64,000 bases of DNA, taken from positions 124,001 to 188,000 of the forward strand of contig MSJH02000544.1 of the NCBI GenBank assembly GCA_001931875.2. The letters run 5' to 3'. The DNA is from Byssochlamys sp. IMV 00236 (lineage: Eukaryota; Ascomycota; Eurotiomycetes; Eurotiales; Thermoascaceae). Shown piece by piece: positions 44,966 through 60,468 of this stretch. The notes below the pieces were generated by a model. It had not been told where the DNA came from, searched no databases, and saw nothing but the letters and a program-made list of their open reading frames with translations. The position numbers were made by a program, and so were the translations under genes. The number at the start of each line of letters is the position of its first letter. Position 1 is the first letter of the stretch.

Positions 44966-47262
44966 CACCCCCTTTAACTGCGCTGGCAGACAGCCTGATT
45001 GCCTAATCAGGTAATTTATTTAACCCTTTAAATATCTAGTTTCCTCAACTTTATAAGCTCTTAAAACTTCTTAAATTTAATATAATCTAATAGCTTTATT
45101 AAGCTATTTATTAGGTTTATTTTACTATTAATTTTCTATAGTTTAATTATATTATTAGCTGCTACAAATTAAATAAAAAAATAATAATTATCTAGCTATT
45201 TAATAATTAGTTTATAACCTCTATTTCTAACTAAAATTATAGCATTTACTATATTAGTCTAGACTAATATAAGAATCTCTAGATCTTATTTAAGACCTAG
45301 AGTATAGGCTAGCTTTCTTATAAATATAGCTTCTTTTACTATAGAATTTAATATATAGAATTTAATAATTATTATTAATAGAGCTATTATTTACTGCTTC
45401 TTATTAGACTAGCTAATAAATACCCCCTTATATAAGATTATAAATATTTTAGTTAAAGTTCTATTAGAGTTATCCTAATAACTAATATCTATATAAACTT
45501 TAATATCTGTATTAAAATTTACTCTTAGTTTAATATTATAGTTAGAAGCTTAGTAAATATATTATAGTAGATGTTTTACTACTTTAATATCTTTATTATT
45601 TAAATTACTTATCTTTTATTATAAGCAGTTTATAGCTTAAGCTAAATTTAGCTATATTTTAATTACTAACTAGCTTAACTTTTTAATAAGAGTTTAATAT
45701 TTAATTTTAACATTCTTATTAGCTAGTTTCTCTGAAATTTTTAGTCTATATATTAATATTATAGGGACTTAAATTCTTATTAGTTTATTATTATAAAAGC
45801 TAGAGTTAGTTAAAATAGCTAATATATAACTAGCTTAGCTTATAATAATTATTCCTTATTTCTAATCTCTATTAAGCTTATAACCTAAAAAATTAAAGGA
45901 TTTACTAAAGATCTTTATATTAAAGTAATTGCTTAAAGTTATTATAAATATATTAATATCTTTCTTTATAAGTACTACTATAAGCATATTATTAATATAG
46001 ATAATAATATACTATTTCTTATTTAGTATAAGAATATATAGATTTTCTTCTAATAGTATAAAACCTATATTATAAAGTTTATCTATAAGTATTATATTCT
46101 ATAGATTAATAAATTCCTATAATCTATATAGAGCGCAATAAAATAAGCAGATTTAATATTTCTCTATAGCGAATCCTATTAACTATTATATATAGATTTA
46201 CTTATTATTTAATAAAGCGTTTAAATAAGCTATAATAATATTATATTAAATCTAATATAACCTATATATAGTAATAAGGGTTAAGAATAGTTTAATAACT
46301 ATCTCGCTTACTATAGAGCTATAGTATTATTTATATTTAATAGTCTGCTAAAAGTTGCTATAGACTATTTATTTAGCTTTATATTCCTTTAAAAAGCTAT
46401 TAGTATTAGTCTTAATATTATATACTTATTTCTCTAATAAGATTTTAATATCCCTATTATTTAAATAGGGAACTAGTAACTAAGTCTACTTAGCTTTAAG
46501 CTTCTATATTTAAGCTTTTATAGCTTATTGCTAGTTACTAGCCTATAGAGATTTAACTGCTTATTTATAGGTATAGGGGGTTTTAACTTTATAAGCTTAT
46601 ATAGGTTATAAAGCTAGAGCTAAGATATTATATTATTTATCTCCTTTAATCTTTACTATTTTTTTTACTTAAACTATTTAAATATTATAAGCTTATTTAT
46701 CTTTTAGCTAAGTAATTAGCTTTCTATTCTATATAAATTATAATATTTTCTCTATTAATTCTTCTATAAGCTATAAGCTAATTAGATTAATATAATTAAT
46801 ATCTTTATACTCTATAAGACTAATATTATAAAAATCTTCTTATAGTAAATCTAGGGAGGTTAAAATATCTTTAAGTAAAGCTTAGTTAATTAGCTTATTT
46901 ATCTAGGCATTTAAATTGCCTATAGCAAGTTAAATAATATTTATATTCTTTTATATTTCTAATAGTTACTATTTAGTCTATTATTTAATCTAGAGTATAG
47001 ATAATAGAGTTCTAATATATTATTAAATAATATCTTTAACTATTTAATAGATTAAGTTAACTATTTATAGTTAATTCTTAATATACTATTTTAGAATAAG
47101 TATTTTTACTCTATTAATAATTAGCGCTAAACCCTTTAATATAGGATTTTTTATAATTACAGGAGTTAATAGATTATTAAGATCTTTAAAGAATATAATA
47201 TCTCTAAAGTATTTAATCTTACTTATTTTAAAGATTTAAACCTTATAAATATAGCTATTATC

Positions 47263-47517
47263 TATTAAGATGCGGGCTTAGGGAGTAGGTTAAAATAAAT
47301 AGAATAAGGTAGTTAATACTAAGACTAGCTATAAAGTCTCTATTTAGCTAATTTAGACTAGAACAGGCTATTATAAGTAGGCTTAGTAAATAAAATATAG
47401 CTTAAAGAGCTTAAATTCAGATTAAGCTATATATTAAAGATATCTTTATAAGGTTATATAATATCTTATATAAGTATTAGCTAATAGATCTCTATTTTCT
47501 ATACTAGTATTATAATA
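47263..47517 (-). repeat. Gypsy element A left LTR (3' LTR)
   Basis: 255 bases. It starts TATTAAGATGCGGG (original termini probably TGTTA...TAACA) and ends TATAATA. It matches 52963-53217 except for transitions. Confidence 0.88.
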
Positions 47518-50500
47518 ATACTCCTCTTTTTAAGATTAAGCTTTATTAAGACTATTCTCTAGCTTTAATTTATTTAAATAGCAGCAGTAGAAGTTAGTAA
47601 TAATCTCTTAGGTATATTATAAATAATATATAAGCTCTTTAATTAAGTTATTATAACCTAGCTATTTAATAATATATTATAATTAAGAGCCTTTATACTT
47701 ATAATATTCTTATTAAGAGTTTAAAATATTTTTAATAACTTATTTTTTAAGGCTATTAATTTTAATAGGCGGTAATAAAGATTATCTCTATTTAAATATA
47801 AGGTCTCTAATAATAAGGTAAAGCAGGCTAATATTAAATATAGAATAAATATATATTAAGGCAGGCAAGTCTAGTTAATAAGTATATAAGCTAATAATCT
47901 TAGTAATATAGAATAGACTAAGGTTCTTCTAGTTAAGTTTTTTCTAGAGATATTAAATATAGATATTCTAAATATTTAACTAAATAAATTATTCTATATA
48001 ATAGTGGTAGGCTAAGGTTTAATAATAATTAATCTGCTCTTTATAATAAGCTTAAATAATATAAATCTAAGTATAGATATAATTTATAATATCTTATATC
48101 TTTTTAATAAAAGCTTTAGCATCTTTAATAATAGGCTAGTTTATAGGCTAAATAAGCTTAAATCCTATATATAGATAGAACCTATAATTAGTAAAGAAGA
48201 GCAATATTTTAATAGTCTTAAAATAATAAGAGTTTAATATAAATTTAGCTAAAAATAGCTAATTAATCTAATTATTTTATAAATAGCTAATATAGGCATA
48301 TAAATATTATTTTAAGATAATATTTATCCTTTTAATCTAGCTATTAATCTTAGGATAATAAGCAGTAAATAATAGATTTATAATATCTAGGTATTAAGTT
48401 AAGTGTTTTTAAAAAGCAGTAATAAATTAAGGGCTTTAATTAAATATTATAATCTTTAGTAGCCTATAAAGCTTCTATATATAATAGATATATAATTATA
48501 TTATTTCTTTAATATTATAAATAGCTTAATAGAGAATAAAGTATTTTATCTTTATAAATTAGTCTATAATAATTAATATAGTATTATAATCTTAGCAAGA
48601 TATAAGTCTAATAATAAAATCTATTAAGATATTTTATTAAGAATATTTAGAGATAAAGAGCTAGTATAAGACTCTTTAGCAGCCTTTATTTAAGAGTATA
48701 ATATAACAGCAGATATAGTAATTCTAGGTCTAATAATCTATATATTAATATATATTTAGCTAATAATACTCTTATAAGATTAGGTTATAAAGCTTATATT
48801 TTCTAAAATATCTAGATATATATTTATTATAGTATTCTTATAATAGGTAGGCTCTTAGCTTATTATAATTAGAAATATATAGATAGTCTTTATAATATAA
48901 ATATCTTTTTCTTTATTAATAATTAGCTAGTATAATCTTAAAATAATAATTAGTTTTATAATTTAAGGCTTATAGAATAAACTATATTAAATTATTAGAT
49001 AGATAAACTATATTTAATAAGTCTTTAATATTAAGCAGGTATTTTAGTTTATTAGGTATAATAGAGGAATTTAACTAGTTTTACTTAATAGGCTAGGCTA
49101 CTTCTTTAATAAGCTAAATAGTCTCTTTTATAGATTAAATTATCTTTTTAGCAGATTAAATAATTTTAATAGATTAGTTAGGTAATAGAGTAGATTAAAT
49201 AAGTTCTCTAGATTAAATAAATTAACTTTTTAAAGCAGATTAGGCAGATATTCTTATAAGTTTAATAAGATTTTTAACCTTTTAAGCTATTAGATTAGCA
49301 AAGTAAATATACCTTACTATTTAATTCTTAATAATAGCTTCTAATTTTAGAGATCTTTAAATCTATAGATTAAGGTTCTTCTTTTTTAAAACTATCTAGC
49401 TCTAATATTATAGCTATTTATCCCCTTTTTTAAAGAGATTTTCTAACCTCTTAATTAAGGTATTAGGCTTTATTTCTTATTTTTTAGGTTAATATATAAT
49501 TTAGAAGTTAAACTAGGATAAGAACTTAGATTAATAGGCCTATTACTAGTTTAATAGCTTAATTAATATAAAATATTTTAGATTATAATAGTCTATAATA
49601 ACTTTAATTAGCAATAGTATATCTTTAAATTTAAGATATTATTCTTTAAAATAGTAAATAATTATTAGCAGTTTTTTATTATAAATCTTATAATTATACT
49701 CTATAATAAAGAGCTTTTTTAAGAAAAATATAATAAGATATAAGATTCTTTTATTATTATACTAAGATATAACTTTAGCTAATATATAGTTAGATAAGTT
49801 AGTTTTAACTATAACCTTATAGGTCTAGTTAAATAGCTTTAGAATTAGAGCTTAAATAAATACTTTTTTTAGGGCTTTAAAATTAGACTAATAGGTAAGT
49901 ATTTAATTAAAAAAAACTTCTTTCTAAATTAAATTTATAAGTAATATAATTATCTTAGAAAAGTTATAAATAAACTAATAGTAAAAATTACTAAACCTAA
50001 TAAAGACTTATATATTAATTATATAGGTTAGGGTCTTCTATTCAGCAATTATTTTTATCTTATTTAAATCTATCTTAATATAGTCTTAGCTAATAATAAT
50101 ACTTAAAAACTTAGTCTTAAAAATAATAAACTTATACTTTTAGATTTTTATATATAGGCTTACTTTATATAGCTTTTATAAGATAATATAGATATATTAA
50201 ATATATTTAGAATAGGTTATACTATATATTAGAATATTATTAAGGTATATAGTATAAAAAATATTAAGATAATCTTATAGAGTATTATTAATAAACTATT
50301 AAAATATTACTAATATTTCTATTAAGCTAAATAATATTACTAATAATTTAAATAGGCTAAATTAAGTATAGAAGGTAATTAAGTATTCTTATCCTTTTTT
50401 AATATAAAGGTTATTAAATATAGAAATAATATTAATCTTTATAAAATACTTTATTCCTTTTAGATTATTTAAAGTTTTCTTAATTAAAGATAAGAAATAT

Positions 50501-52962
50501 TAATCTTTAATAGTTATTATATTTAAGGCTTAGTAATTTATATAGATTTATATCCCTCTACTAGGCTTCTTAATAAATAAAATTAAGGATATAGTAAGTA
50601 ATAAGCTTAGACAGATAAATCCCTTTCTTAAGTTTTTTTTAATTTATTCTTTTAAAATCTTTAATTTATCTTAGAATATAATATATAAAAATTTAAAGGG
50701 GAGTAACTTTCTCTTTAATAGCTTAATATTATAATTATAAAAATAATATAATAATAAATGCTTAGCCTTTTTAGGAGAAAAGATATTAATATAATCTTTA
50801 AATTCTTTAAATAATAAATAGGCAAAGTCTTTTTTTTAAACTTATTTAATCTTTAAAGCAGTATTTAGGTCCTTTAAAATAATTATAAATATTTAAATAT
50901 TTTTTTAGGTATAAGCAGAATAGGCGGCTAAAGAAATAAAGGCTATATTTCTCTCTTTTAATTCTCTAGGTCTTAGGGGCAAATATTAGGGTAAAGCCTT
51001 TAGGGGAATATTATATAGAGTAAATATCTTAATTAGTTTTAAGAGCATATTATAATTCTTTTAATAATAATTATTATTAAAAGCAATATTATAGGTAATA
51101 AATTATAAATATAGGTTATAGCGCTTTAATTAAGAGAGTTTTAAGATAATAGAATAATATACTAATTAGATAATATAGAATTTAATATCTTTTTTAAAGT
51201 AATCTTTAATTCTTATATTTATTTAAATATAATATATAATCTTTCTATTTTCTAATTCTCTTCTATTAAATATATATAAGATAATTAAGCTTTTTAGAAG
51301 AATAGACTCTAACTTCTAGTTTTTAGCCTATTCTTAGTCTATAAATCTTTATTTTTTAGCTTTAATATTAAGTAGGGTATAAATTAATAGGCAGATCTTT
51401 TTCTTCTTTTTCTCTAATATTATAAGTAGTATTATTAATTTTAATTATTATAGATATTTCTTAAGATTAATTTTATAAATAATAGCAGCGGAGATTTAAA
51501 TAATATATAGTTCTTAAGCCTAGCTATAACTTATTCTAGGCTTATTCCTTTTATTAAAGACTAGCTAAGAGATAGACTATATAAGTCTAAGAACTAAATT
51601 ATTTAAAGAGTCTAAGAATAAGGCTTATATATAATTATAATCTAAATCTTCTAATAATTATTTAAATATAGGTAATTTTTAATATAATATTCTAAGGAGC
51701 TATATTAAAAACAGGTACTAGTTTTATAATATAATAGGCTATATTCTCTCTTGCTTAGGTATTTAGAAATACTTAAATCTATTAAATTATATAGCTATAT
51801 TAGGGCTAGTTTACTTTTTTATATAAGGCTTCTTTAAGGCTAGCTATTATATCTTATAATTAGGGCAAGATTTAAAATAAATAAGAGAGATTAAATATAT
51901 TAAGTAGGTTTTAAAATAGTAATATAAGTTTTTATAATAAAAGGCTAGTTTATAATATATTAATAATAGCAGTTCTTAAGGTCTTATAAAAACTTAATAA
52001 ATTAATAATATTTATAACTTAAAGGCTAGCTATATAATAATATTTCTTAAAGTTTTTAGCTAATAGCTTATTCTAATAAAATAGATAATATTTTTTTAAA
52101 TATTTCTTCTTTTAGCGCTAAGTACTAGAACTTAGTAAAAAAGATTTTAAATTCTTTATTAATCTAATAGAGGTTAAATAGTTTATTATATATATTATTT
52201 ATATAATTAGAGTTATTAAATATATACTCTAAGATATCTAGAATCTCTTAATAATTACTAAGAATATAGGTTCTATCTCTAATATATAGTAATACTTAGG
52301 TATAAAACATATCTTTTAAGCAATTAATTATATAAGCTATATAGCTTTAAGGGGTTAGGAATTAATCTTAGTTAATTATTATCTTCCCCTAGATCTAGGC
52401 TATAAAGTATTAAAGGTCTTTTTAATTGCCTTTAAATTTATTAAGATTAAAGAGTCTTTTTAAAAGTCTAGGGGTAAAAAAAGATATAATAATAAATATC
52501 TTAAATATTCCTACTAAAGCAGCTGTAAGCCTCTTAATATTAAGCTTAAGTTTAAGTATAAATATAGGTATATTTATAGTAAGAATAGCTGTACAATAAG
52601 TATAGTCTCTCTTAAGAACGGCCTAAATATATTACTATTCCTTTTTATTAAGCTATATCTCTTAATACTGCTAAATAGCCTTAAGGTTAGTATTTTTTTA
52701 TTTAAGTCTCTATTATATAGCTATAAACTCCTATTAGAGTTCTTAAAATCTTATCTTAGTTTATTTAATATATTAGCTAGCTTTATTTATAGATAACTTA
52801 ACCCTAATAATATATTTATATACTAGGTAATAATAATTATATTATTTTAGCTTATAGCTAGTAATAATATATTTAATAAACTCTCTTAAGATTATTAGCA
52901 AGAATAGAGGAATTAGAGCAAGTATTATTAATAATATTAACTCTTAGATAGAAGCTATATAA

Positions 52963-53217
52963 TATTAAGATATAGGCTTAAGGAGCAGGTCAGAATAAAT
53001 AGAATAAGGTAGTTAATACTAGGACTAGCTATAAGGTCTTTATTTAACTAATTTAAACTAGAATAGGCTATTATAAGTAGGCTTAGTAAATAAGATATAG
53101 CTTAAAGAGCTTAAATTTAGATTAAGCTATATATTAAAGATATCTTTACGAGGTTATATAATACCTTATATAAGTATTAGCCGGTAAATCTCTGTCTCTT
53201 ATACTAATACTATAATA
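52963..53217 (-). repeat. Gypsy element A right LTR (5' LTR)
   Basis: 255 bases, same length as the left copy, starting TATTAAGATATAGG and ending TATAATA. It has more G-to-A changes at its start than the left copy. Confidence 0.88.
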
Positions 53218-54741
53218 TTATTTCCCTTATAATTAACTAGATATTTAACTTAAGCGTAAGATATTATTTTAAATGCTTGCTTCTTATTTTCTTTAAATAT
53301 ATAGAGATATATTTAATAGCCTTAAATCTATAAGTATTTTAAGAAGAGGTTTTTATTTAATATATTAAAATATCTTCTCTACTTTATAATAGAAGGTTTA
53401 ATCTTATCTTTTTATAGCAGTCTATTTATAATATAAATAGTAGTCTTAATTATAATTAGCTAGAGATTCTCTAGGAGACTTAAAGCTATTATTATTATAT
53501 AAGCTAATAAATTAAAATATTCTCTATAATATTCTAAAGTACTATTATCTTTTAAAGTTTATAAAGATATTAATTTAACCTTTAGTCCTTTAGCTTTAGC
53601 CTAAAACTTAAAGTTTAAGAATTTTCTTTTACTATTAATTCTCTAATATTATAAATAATTATTTATTAATAAGATATTCTTAATCTTTTTAATAAAGGAG
53701 ATTATATATTTTAAAGCTTTATCTTTAGATTTTAATATATAGATAAATTATATTCTTATAATACTATTTATAATAATAAAATAATTAATATATCTCTAAA
53801 CTCTTAATAGCTTTATAGGCTAAATATTTATATAAAAAAATTCTGCTAGTTATAATATATAGGGCTAAGAATCTCTAAATATTAATTACTTTATCTTTAT
53901 TATATAATATACTTTATAATAAAAGTCTATATCTTTAATAAGTTAAATAGCTATAGGGTTTAATTTAATAATAGCTTTAAACTTTATAATATTAATATAT
54001 CTTATTTTTTTATATAAGAGCTTTAATAATATTATTAATATAGTAATTTATCTATAAAGCTTAAACTATAGAATATCTCTATTTTTATATATATATCTAA
54101 TAACTTAATTAGTATCTATATTTATTAGTCTATTATTTTAAGAGTTATATTATATTCTATATAATATTTTATTTTAAATTATAAAAAATAAATAATATTT
54201 TTACTTTAGCATATATAGGGTATAAATAAGGATATTATTTATATAACTGCTATTAAGCTTAAGATTTAGTCTAATAATACCTTTACCTTTACTTTTATCT
54301 AAAATATTATTAGTATAGTTATATTTATATTATTACTTTTCTTTAAGAATAAAGTCTCTATACTTAATAAACTAGGACTTATTATTATATATATTTCTAT
54401 ATACTTCTAAGTCTACTATTTAGCTAATTAATAAGATAAGTATTATTAAAACTACTATCCCTATAAAGCTATTAAAATCTTTCTTTTCCTTATTCTATTT
54501 TTATAAATTAGAGTTAATTTTCTTCTAGTTTAATAGAGTCTAGATATCTCTTAATAAGTATTACTAGTTAAAGACTTTTTCCTTAAAATAATAATAATCT
54601 ATAGAGTTATATTTAAGTATATAGTAATATCTATATTTACCTTTAAAAAATAGCTTCTTCTTATATATCTTATAAGTAAAATTAAGAGAGTCTTTACCTA
54701 AAGATAGATCTTTTAACAGTTTATTTAACTGCTTAGTCTTC

Positions 54742-55041
54742 TGTTAAGGTGCAGGCTCAGGGAGCAGGTTAAAACGAATAAAATAAGGTAGTTAATATTA
54801 GGACTAGCTACTAGATCTCTATCTAGCTAATTTAAACTAAAATAGGCTATTATAAGCAGGCTTAGTAAATAAAATATAGTTTAAAAAGCTTAAATTTAAA
54901 TTAAGCTATATATTAAAGATATCTTTATAAAATTATATAACTCCTTATATAATTTAGAAGAGTTTAAATCTTACTTTTCTAAATTAAATAAGTATTAGCT
55001 AATAGGTTAATTATTCTATCCTCTATATTAGCACTATAATA
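54742..55041 (-). repeat. Gypsy element B left LTR (3' LTR)
   Basis: 300 bases, starting TGTTAAGGTGCAGGCTCAGG, the least damaged start of the four gypsy LTRs, and ending TATAATA. It contains the hairpin arms AATTTAGAA (54951-54959) and TTCTAAATT (54977-54985). Confidence 0.88.
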
Positions 55042-58000
55042 ATACTCCCCTTCTTAAGGTTAAGCTCTATTAAAATTATCTCTAGGCTTTAGCTTATTTA
55101 AATAGCAGCAATAGAAATTTATAATAATCTTTTAAATATACTGCAGATAATATATAAGCTCTTTAATTAAGTTATTATAATCTAACTATTTAATAATATA
55201 TTATAGTTAAAGGCCTTTATACTTATAATATTTTTATTAAGAGTTTAAAATATCTTTAATAACTTATTTTTTAAGGCTATTAACTTCTATAAGTAATAGT
55301 AAAAATTATTTTTATTTAAGTATAAGGTTTTTAATAATAAAGTAAAGCAGGCTAATATTAAATATAAGATAAATATATATTAAGATAAGTAAGTTAAGCT
55401 AATAAGTATATAGGCTAATAACCTTAATAATATAGAATAAATTAAAATTCTTCTAATTAAATTTCTTTTAAAGATATTAAATATAAATATTCTAAATATT
55501 TAATTAAATAGATTATCTTATATAATAATAGCAGGCTAAGGTTTAATAATAATTAATCTACTCTTTATAATAGGCTTAAGCAATATAAATCTAGGTATAA
55601 ATATAATCTATAATATCTTATATTTTTTTAATAAAGGCTTTAGTATTTTTAATAATAGGCTAGTTTATAGACTAAATAGGCTTAAATTCTATATATAGAT
55701 AGAACCTATAATTAGTAAAAAAGGGCAATATTTTAATAGTCTTAGAATAGTAGGAGTTTAATATAAACTTAGCTAAAAATAGCTAGTTAATTTAATTATC
55801 TTATAAATAGCTAATATAAATATATAGGTATTATTTTAAGATAGTATTTATCTTTTTAATCTAATTATTAGTCTTAGGATAATAAATAATAAATAATAAG
55901 TTTATAATATTTAAATATTAAATTAGGTATTTCTAGAAAGTAGTAATAAACTAAAGATCTTAGTTAAATATTATAGTCTTTAATAGCCTATAAAGCTTCT
56001 ATATATAGTAGATATATAATTATATTATTCTTTTAATATTATAAATAGCTTAATAGAAAATAAAATACTTTATTTTTATAAGTTAATTTATAATAACTAA
56101 TATAATATTATAATTTTAATAAAGTATAAGTCTAGTAATAAAATCTATTAAGATATCTTACTAAAAATATTTAAGAATAAGAAGCTAGTATAAAACTCTT
56201 TAATAGCCTTTATTTAAGAGTATAATATAGCAGTAAATATAATAATTCTAGGTTTAGCAATCTATATATTAGTATATATTTAATTAATAATACTCTTATA
56301 AGATTAAGTTATAAAACTTATATTTTCTAAAATATTTAAATATATATTTATTATAATATTCTTATAATAAATAAGCTCTTAGCTTATTATAATTAAGAAT
56401 ATATAGATAGTCTTTATAATATAGATATCTTTCTCTTTATTAATAGTTAGCTAATATAATCTTAAGGTAATAGTTAGTTTTATAATCTAAGGCTTATAAA
56501 ATAGACTATATTAAGTTATTAAATAGGTAAGCTATATTTAATAAGTCTTTAATATTAAGCAGATATTCTAGTTTATTAGGTATAATAAAGAAACTTAATT
56601 AATCTTATTTAATAGGCTAGGCTATTTTTTTAATAGGCTAAATAGTCTCTTTAATAGATTAAATTATTTCTTTAATAGATTAAATAATTTTAATAAACTA
56701 ATTAAGCAGTAAAATAGATTAAATAAATTCTCTAGGCTAAATAGATTAATTTCTTAGAATAAATTAAATAGGTATTCCTATAGGTTTAGCAAGATTTTTA
56801 ATCTCTTAAGCTATTAAATTAATAAAATAAATATATTTTATTATTTAACTCCTAATAATAGCTTCTAGTTTTAGAGATCTCTAAATTTATAGATTAAGGT
56901 TTTTCTTCTTTAAGACTATCTAGCTCTAATATTATAGCTATTTATCCCCCTTTTAAGGAGATTCTCTAACCTCCTAATTAAAATATTAGGCTTTATTCTT
57001 TATTTTTTAAGTTAATATATAATTTAGAAGTTAAACTAGGATAAAAACTTAGACTAATAGGCCTATTATTAGTTTAACAGCTTAATTAATATAAAATATT
57101 CTAGATTATAATAGTTTATAATAATTTTAATTAGTAATAATATATCTTTAAGCTTAAAGTACTATTTTTTAAAGCAGTAAATAATTATTAATAGTTCTTT
57201 ATTATAAATCTTATAATTATATTTTATAATAAAGAGCTTCTTTAAGAAAAATATAATAGGATATAGGATTCTTTTATTATTATACTAAAATATAACTTTA
57301 GCTAATATATAATTAAATAAGTTAGTTTTAACTATAACCTTATAAGTCTAGTTAAATAGCTTTAAGATTAGGGCTTAAATAAATATTTCTTTTAAAGCTT
57401 TAAAACTAGACTAATAGATAAATATTTAATTAAAAAAAACTCCCTTTTAAGTTAAGTTTATAAGCAGTATAATTATCTTAGAAAAGTTATAAATAAACTA
57501 ATAATAAAAGTTATTAAACCTAATAAAGGCTTATATATTAGTTATATAGATTAGAATCTTTTATTTAATAATTATTTTTACTTTATCTAGATCTATTTTA
57601 ATATAATCTTAGCTAATAATAATATTTAAAAACTTAGTCTTAAAGATAATAAACTTATACTTCTAGATCTTTATATATAGGCTTATTTTATATAGCTTTT
57701 ATAAAATAATATAAATATATTAAATATATTTAGAACAGGTTATATTATATATTAAGATATTATTAAGATATATAGTATAAAAAATATTAAGATAATCTTA
57801 TAGGGTATTATTAATAAATTATTAAAATATTACTAATATTTCTATTAAGCTAAATAGTATTATTAATAATTTAAATAAGCTAAGTTAAATATAGAAGGCA
57901 ATTAGATATTCTTATTTCTTCTTAATATAAAGGTTATTAAATATAGAAATAATATTAATCTTTATAAAGTATTTTATTTCTTTTAAATTATTTAGGGTCT

Positions 58001-60468
58001 TTTTAATTAAGGGTAAAGAGTATTAGTTTTTAATAATTATTATATTTAAGGCTTAGTAATCTATATAGATCTATATCCTTTTATTAGGCTTCTTAATAAA
58101 TAAAATTAGAGATATAGCAGATAATAAGCTTAGGCAAATAAATCTTTTTCTTAGATTTTTTTTAATCTATTCTTTTAAGACCTTTAATTTATCTTAAAAT
58201 ATAATATATAGAGGTTTAAAGAGAAGTAACTTCTTCTCTAATAGCTTAATATTATAATTATAAGAATAATATAATAATAGGTACTTAGCCTCCTTAAGAA
58301 AAAAAATATTAGTATAATTTTTAAACTCTTTAAATAATAAATAGGTAAGATCTTCTTTTTAAATTTATTTAATCCTTAAAACAGTATTTAAGTCCTTTAG
58401 GATAATTATAAATATTTAAATATTTTTTTAGGTATAAGTAAAATAAGCGGCTAAAGAAATAAAGGCTATATTTCTCTCTTCTAATCCTCTAGATCTTAGG
58501 AGTAGATATTAGAGTAAAGCCTTTAAAAGAATATTATATAGAATAAGTATCTTAATTAGCTTTAGGAATATATTATAATTCTTTTAATAATAATTATTAT
58601 TAAAAGTAATATTATAAATAATAAATTATAAATACAGATTATAATACTTTAATTAAGGAAGTCTTAAGATAATAAGATAGTATACTAATTAGACAATATA
58701 GAACTTAATATTTTTCTTAAAATAATCTTTAATTCTTATATTTATTTAGATATAGTATATAATCTTCTTATTCTCTAATTCTCTTCTATTAAATATATAT
58801 AGAATAATTAAGCTTTTTAGGAGAATAAGCTCTAATTTCTAATTCTTAGCCTATTCTTAATCTATAAATCTTTATCCTTTAGCTTTAATATTAAATAGAA
58901 TATAAATTAATAGATAAATCTTTTTTTTCTAATATTATAAGCAATATTATTAATTTTAATTATTATAAGTATTTCTTAAGATTAATTCTATAAATAGTAG
59001 TAGCAGAAATTTAGATAATATATAATTCTTAAGCCTAGCTATAACTTATTCTAGACTTACTCTTTTTATTAAAGACTAGCTAAGAGATAGATTATATAAA
59101 TCTAGGAACTAGATTACTTAAGGAGTTTAAAGGTAAGGTTTATATATAGCTATAATCTAGATCTTCTAATAATTATCTAGGTATAAGTAATCTTTAATAT
59201 AATATTTTAGGGAGCTATATTAAAAGCAGGCGCTAGTTTTATAATATAATAAGCTATATTCTCTTTTATTTAAATATCTAAAAGTACTTAAGTCTATTAG
59301 ATTATATAACTATATTAAGGCTAATTTATTTTTTTATATAGGGCTTCTCTAGGGCTAGCTATTATATCTTATAGCTAAGGCAAGACTTAGAATAAATAAG
59401 AGAAACTAGATATATTAAATAGGTTTTAAAACAGTAATATAAGTCTTTATAATAAAAGGCTAATTTATAATATATTAATAGCAGTAATTCTTAAAGTTTT
59501 ATAAGAACTTAATAAATTAATAATATTTATAACTTAGGGGCTAGCTATATAATAATATTCTTTAAAATTTTTAGCTAATAGCTTACTTTAATAGGGTAAA
59601 TAATATTCTTTTAAATATTTCTCCTTTTAATATTAGGCGCTAGAATTTAATAAAAAAGATTTTAAATTCTTTATTAATTTAATAGAGATTAAATAATTTA
59701 CTATATATATTGTTTATATAATTAAGATTATTAAATATATATTTTAAAATATCTAGAATCTTTTAGTAATTGCTAAGAATATAGGTCTTATCTCTAATAT
59801 ATAGCAATATTTAAGTATAAGGCATATCTTTTAAATAATTAATTATATAAGCTATATAGTTTTAAGGGGTTAAGAATCTATTTTAATTAATTATTATCTT
59901 CCCTTAAATCTAGGCTATAAAATATTAAAGGTCCTTTTAATTGCCTTTAAATTTATCTAAATTAAAAAGTCTTTTTAAAAATTTAAGGGCAGAAAAAGAT
60001 ATAATAATAAATATTTTAAATATTCCTATTAGAGTAGTTATAGGCCTCTTAATATTAAGCTTAAATTTAAATATAAATAGAGGTATATTTATAGTAGATA
60101 TAATTATATAATAAGTCTAGTCTTTTTTAAAGATAGCTTAAATATACTACTATTCTTTTTCTTAGAGCTAGGTCTTTTAATATTATTAAATAGCCTTAAA
60201 TTTAGTAATTTCTTATTTAAGTCTTTATTAAATAGCAGCAAATTTTTACTAAAGCTTTTAAAAATATATTTAAGCTTAATAGCTTATCTTATTTATAATA
60301 GTCTTAGCTTTACTAATATATTTATATATTAAGTAATAATATTTATACTATTCTAGCCTATAGCTAATAATAATATATTTAATAAACTTATTTAAGGCAG
60401 TTAATAAGAATAAGAGAATTAGGACAGATATTATTAATAATATTAACTCTTAGATAAGAGCTATATAA

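Larger units (their letters stand above)
47263..53217 (-). mobile_element. Gypsy element A, RIP-damaged Ty3/gypsy retrotransposon
   Basis: 5955 bases with 255-bp terminal repeats at both ends. The target duplication is TTATC (47258-47262) and TTATT (53218-53222), differing by one C-to-T change. The minus strand carries YLNNILIYS at about 50255-50215, which is the gypsy reverse-transcriptase motif YLDDILIYS after G-to-A changes, and EYNYKIYNKKLL in the RNase H region at about 49715-49680, then a DHKNLEYF-like motif (DYNLKYF, with one codon lost) near 49600. A purine tract lies on the minus strand next to the left repeat. Stops are frequent, so it is inactive. It is inserted in the copia element and in the same orientation. 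Confidence 0.88.
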
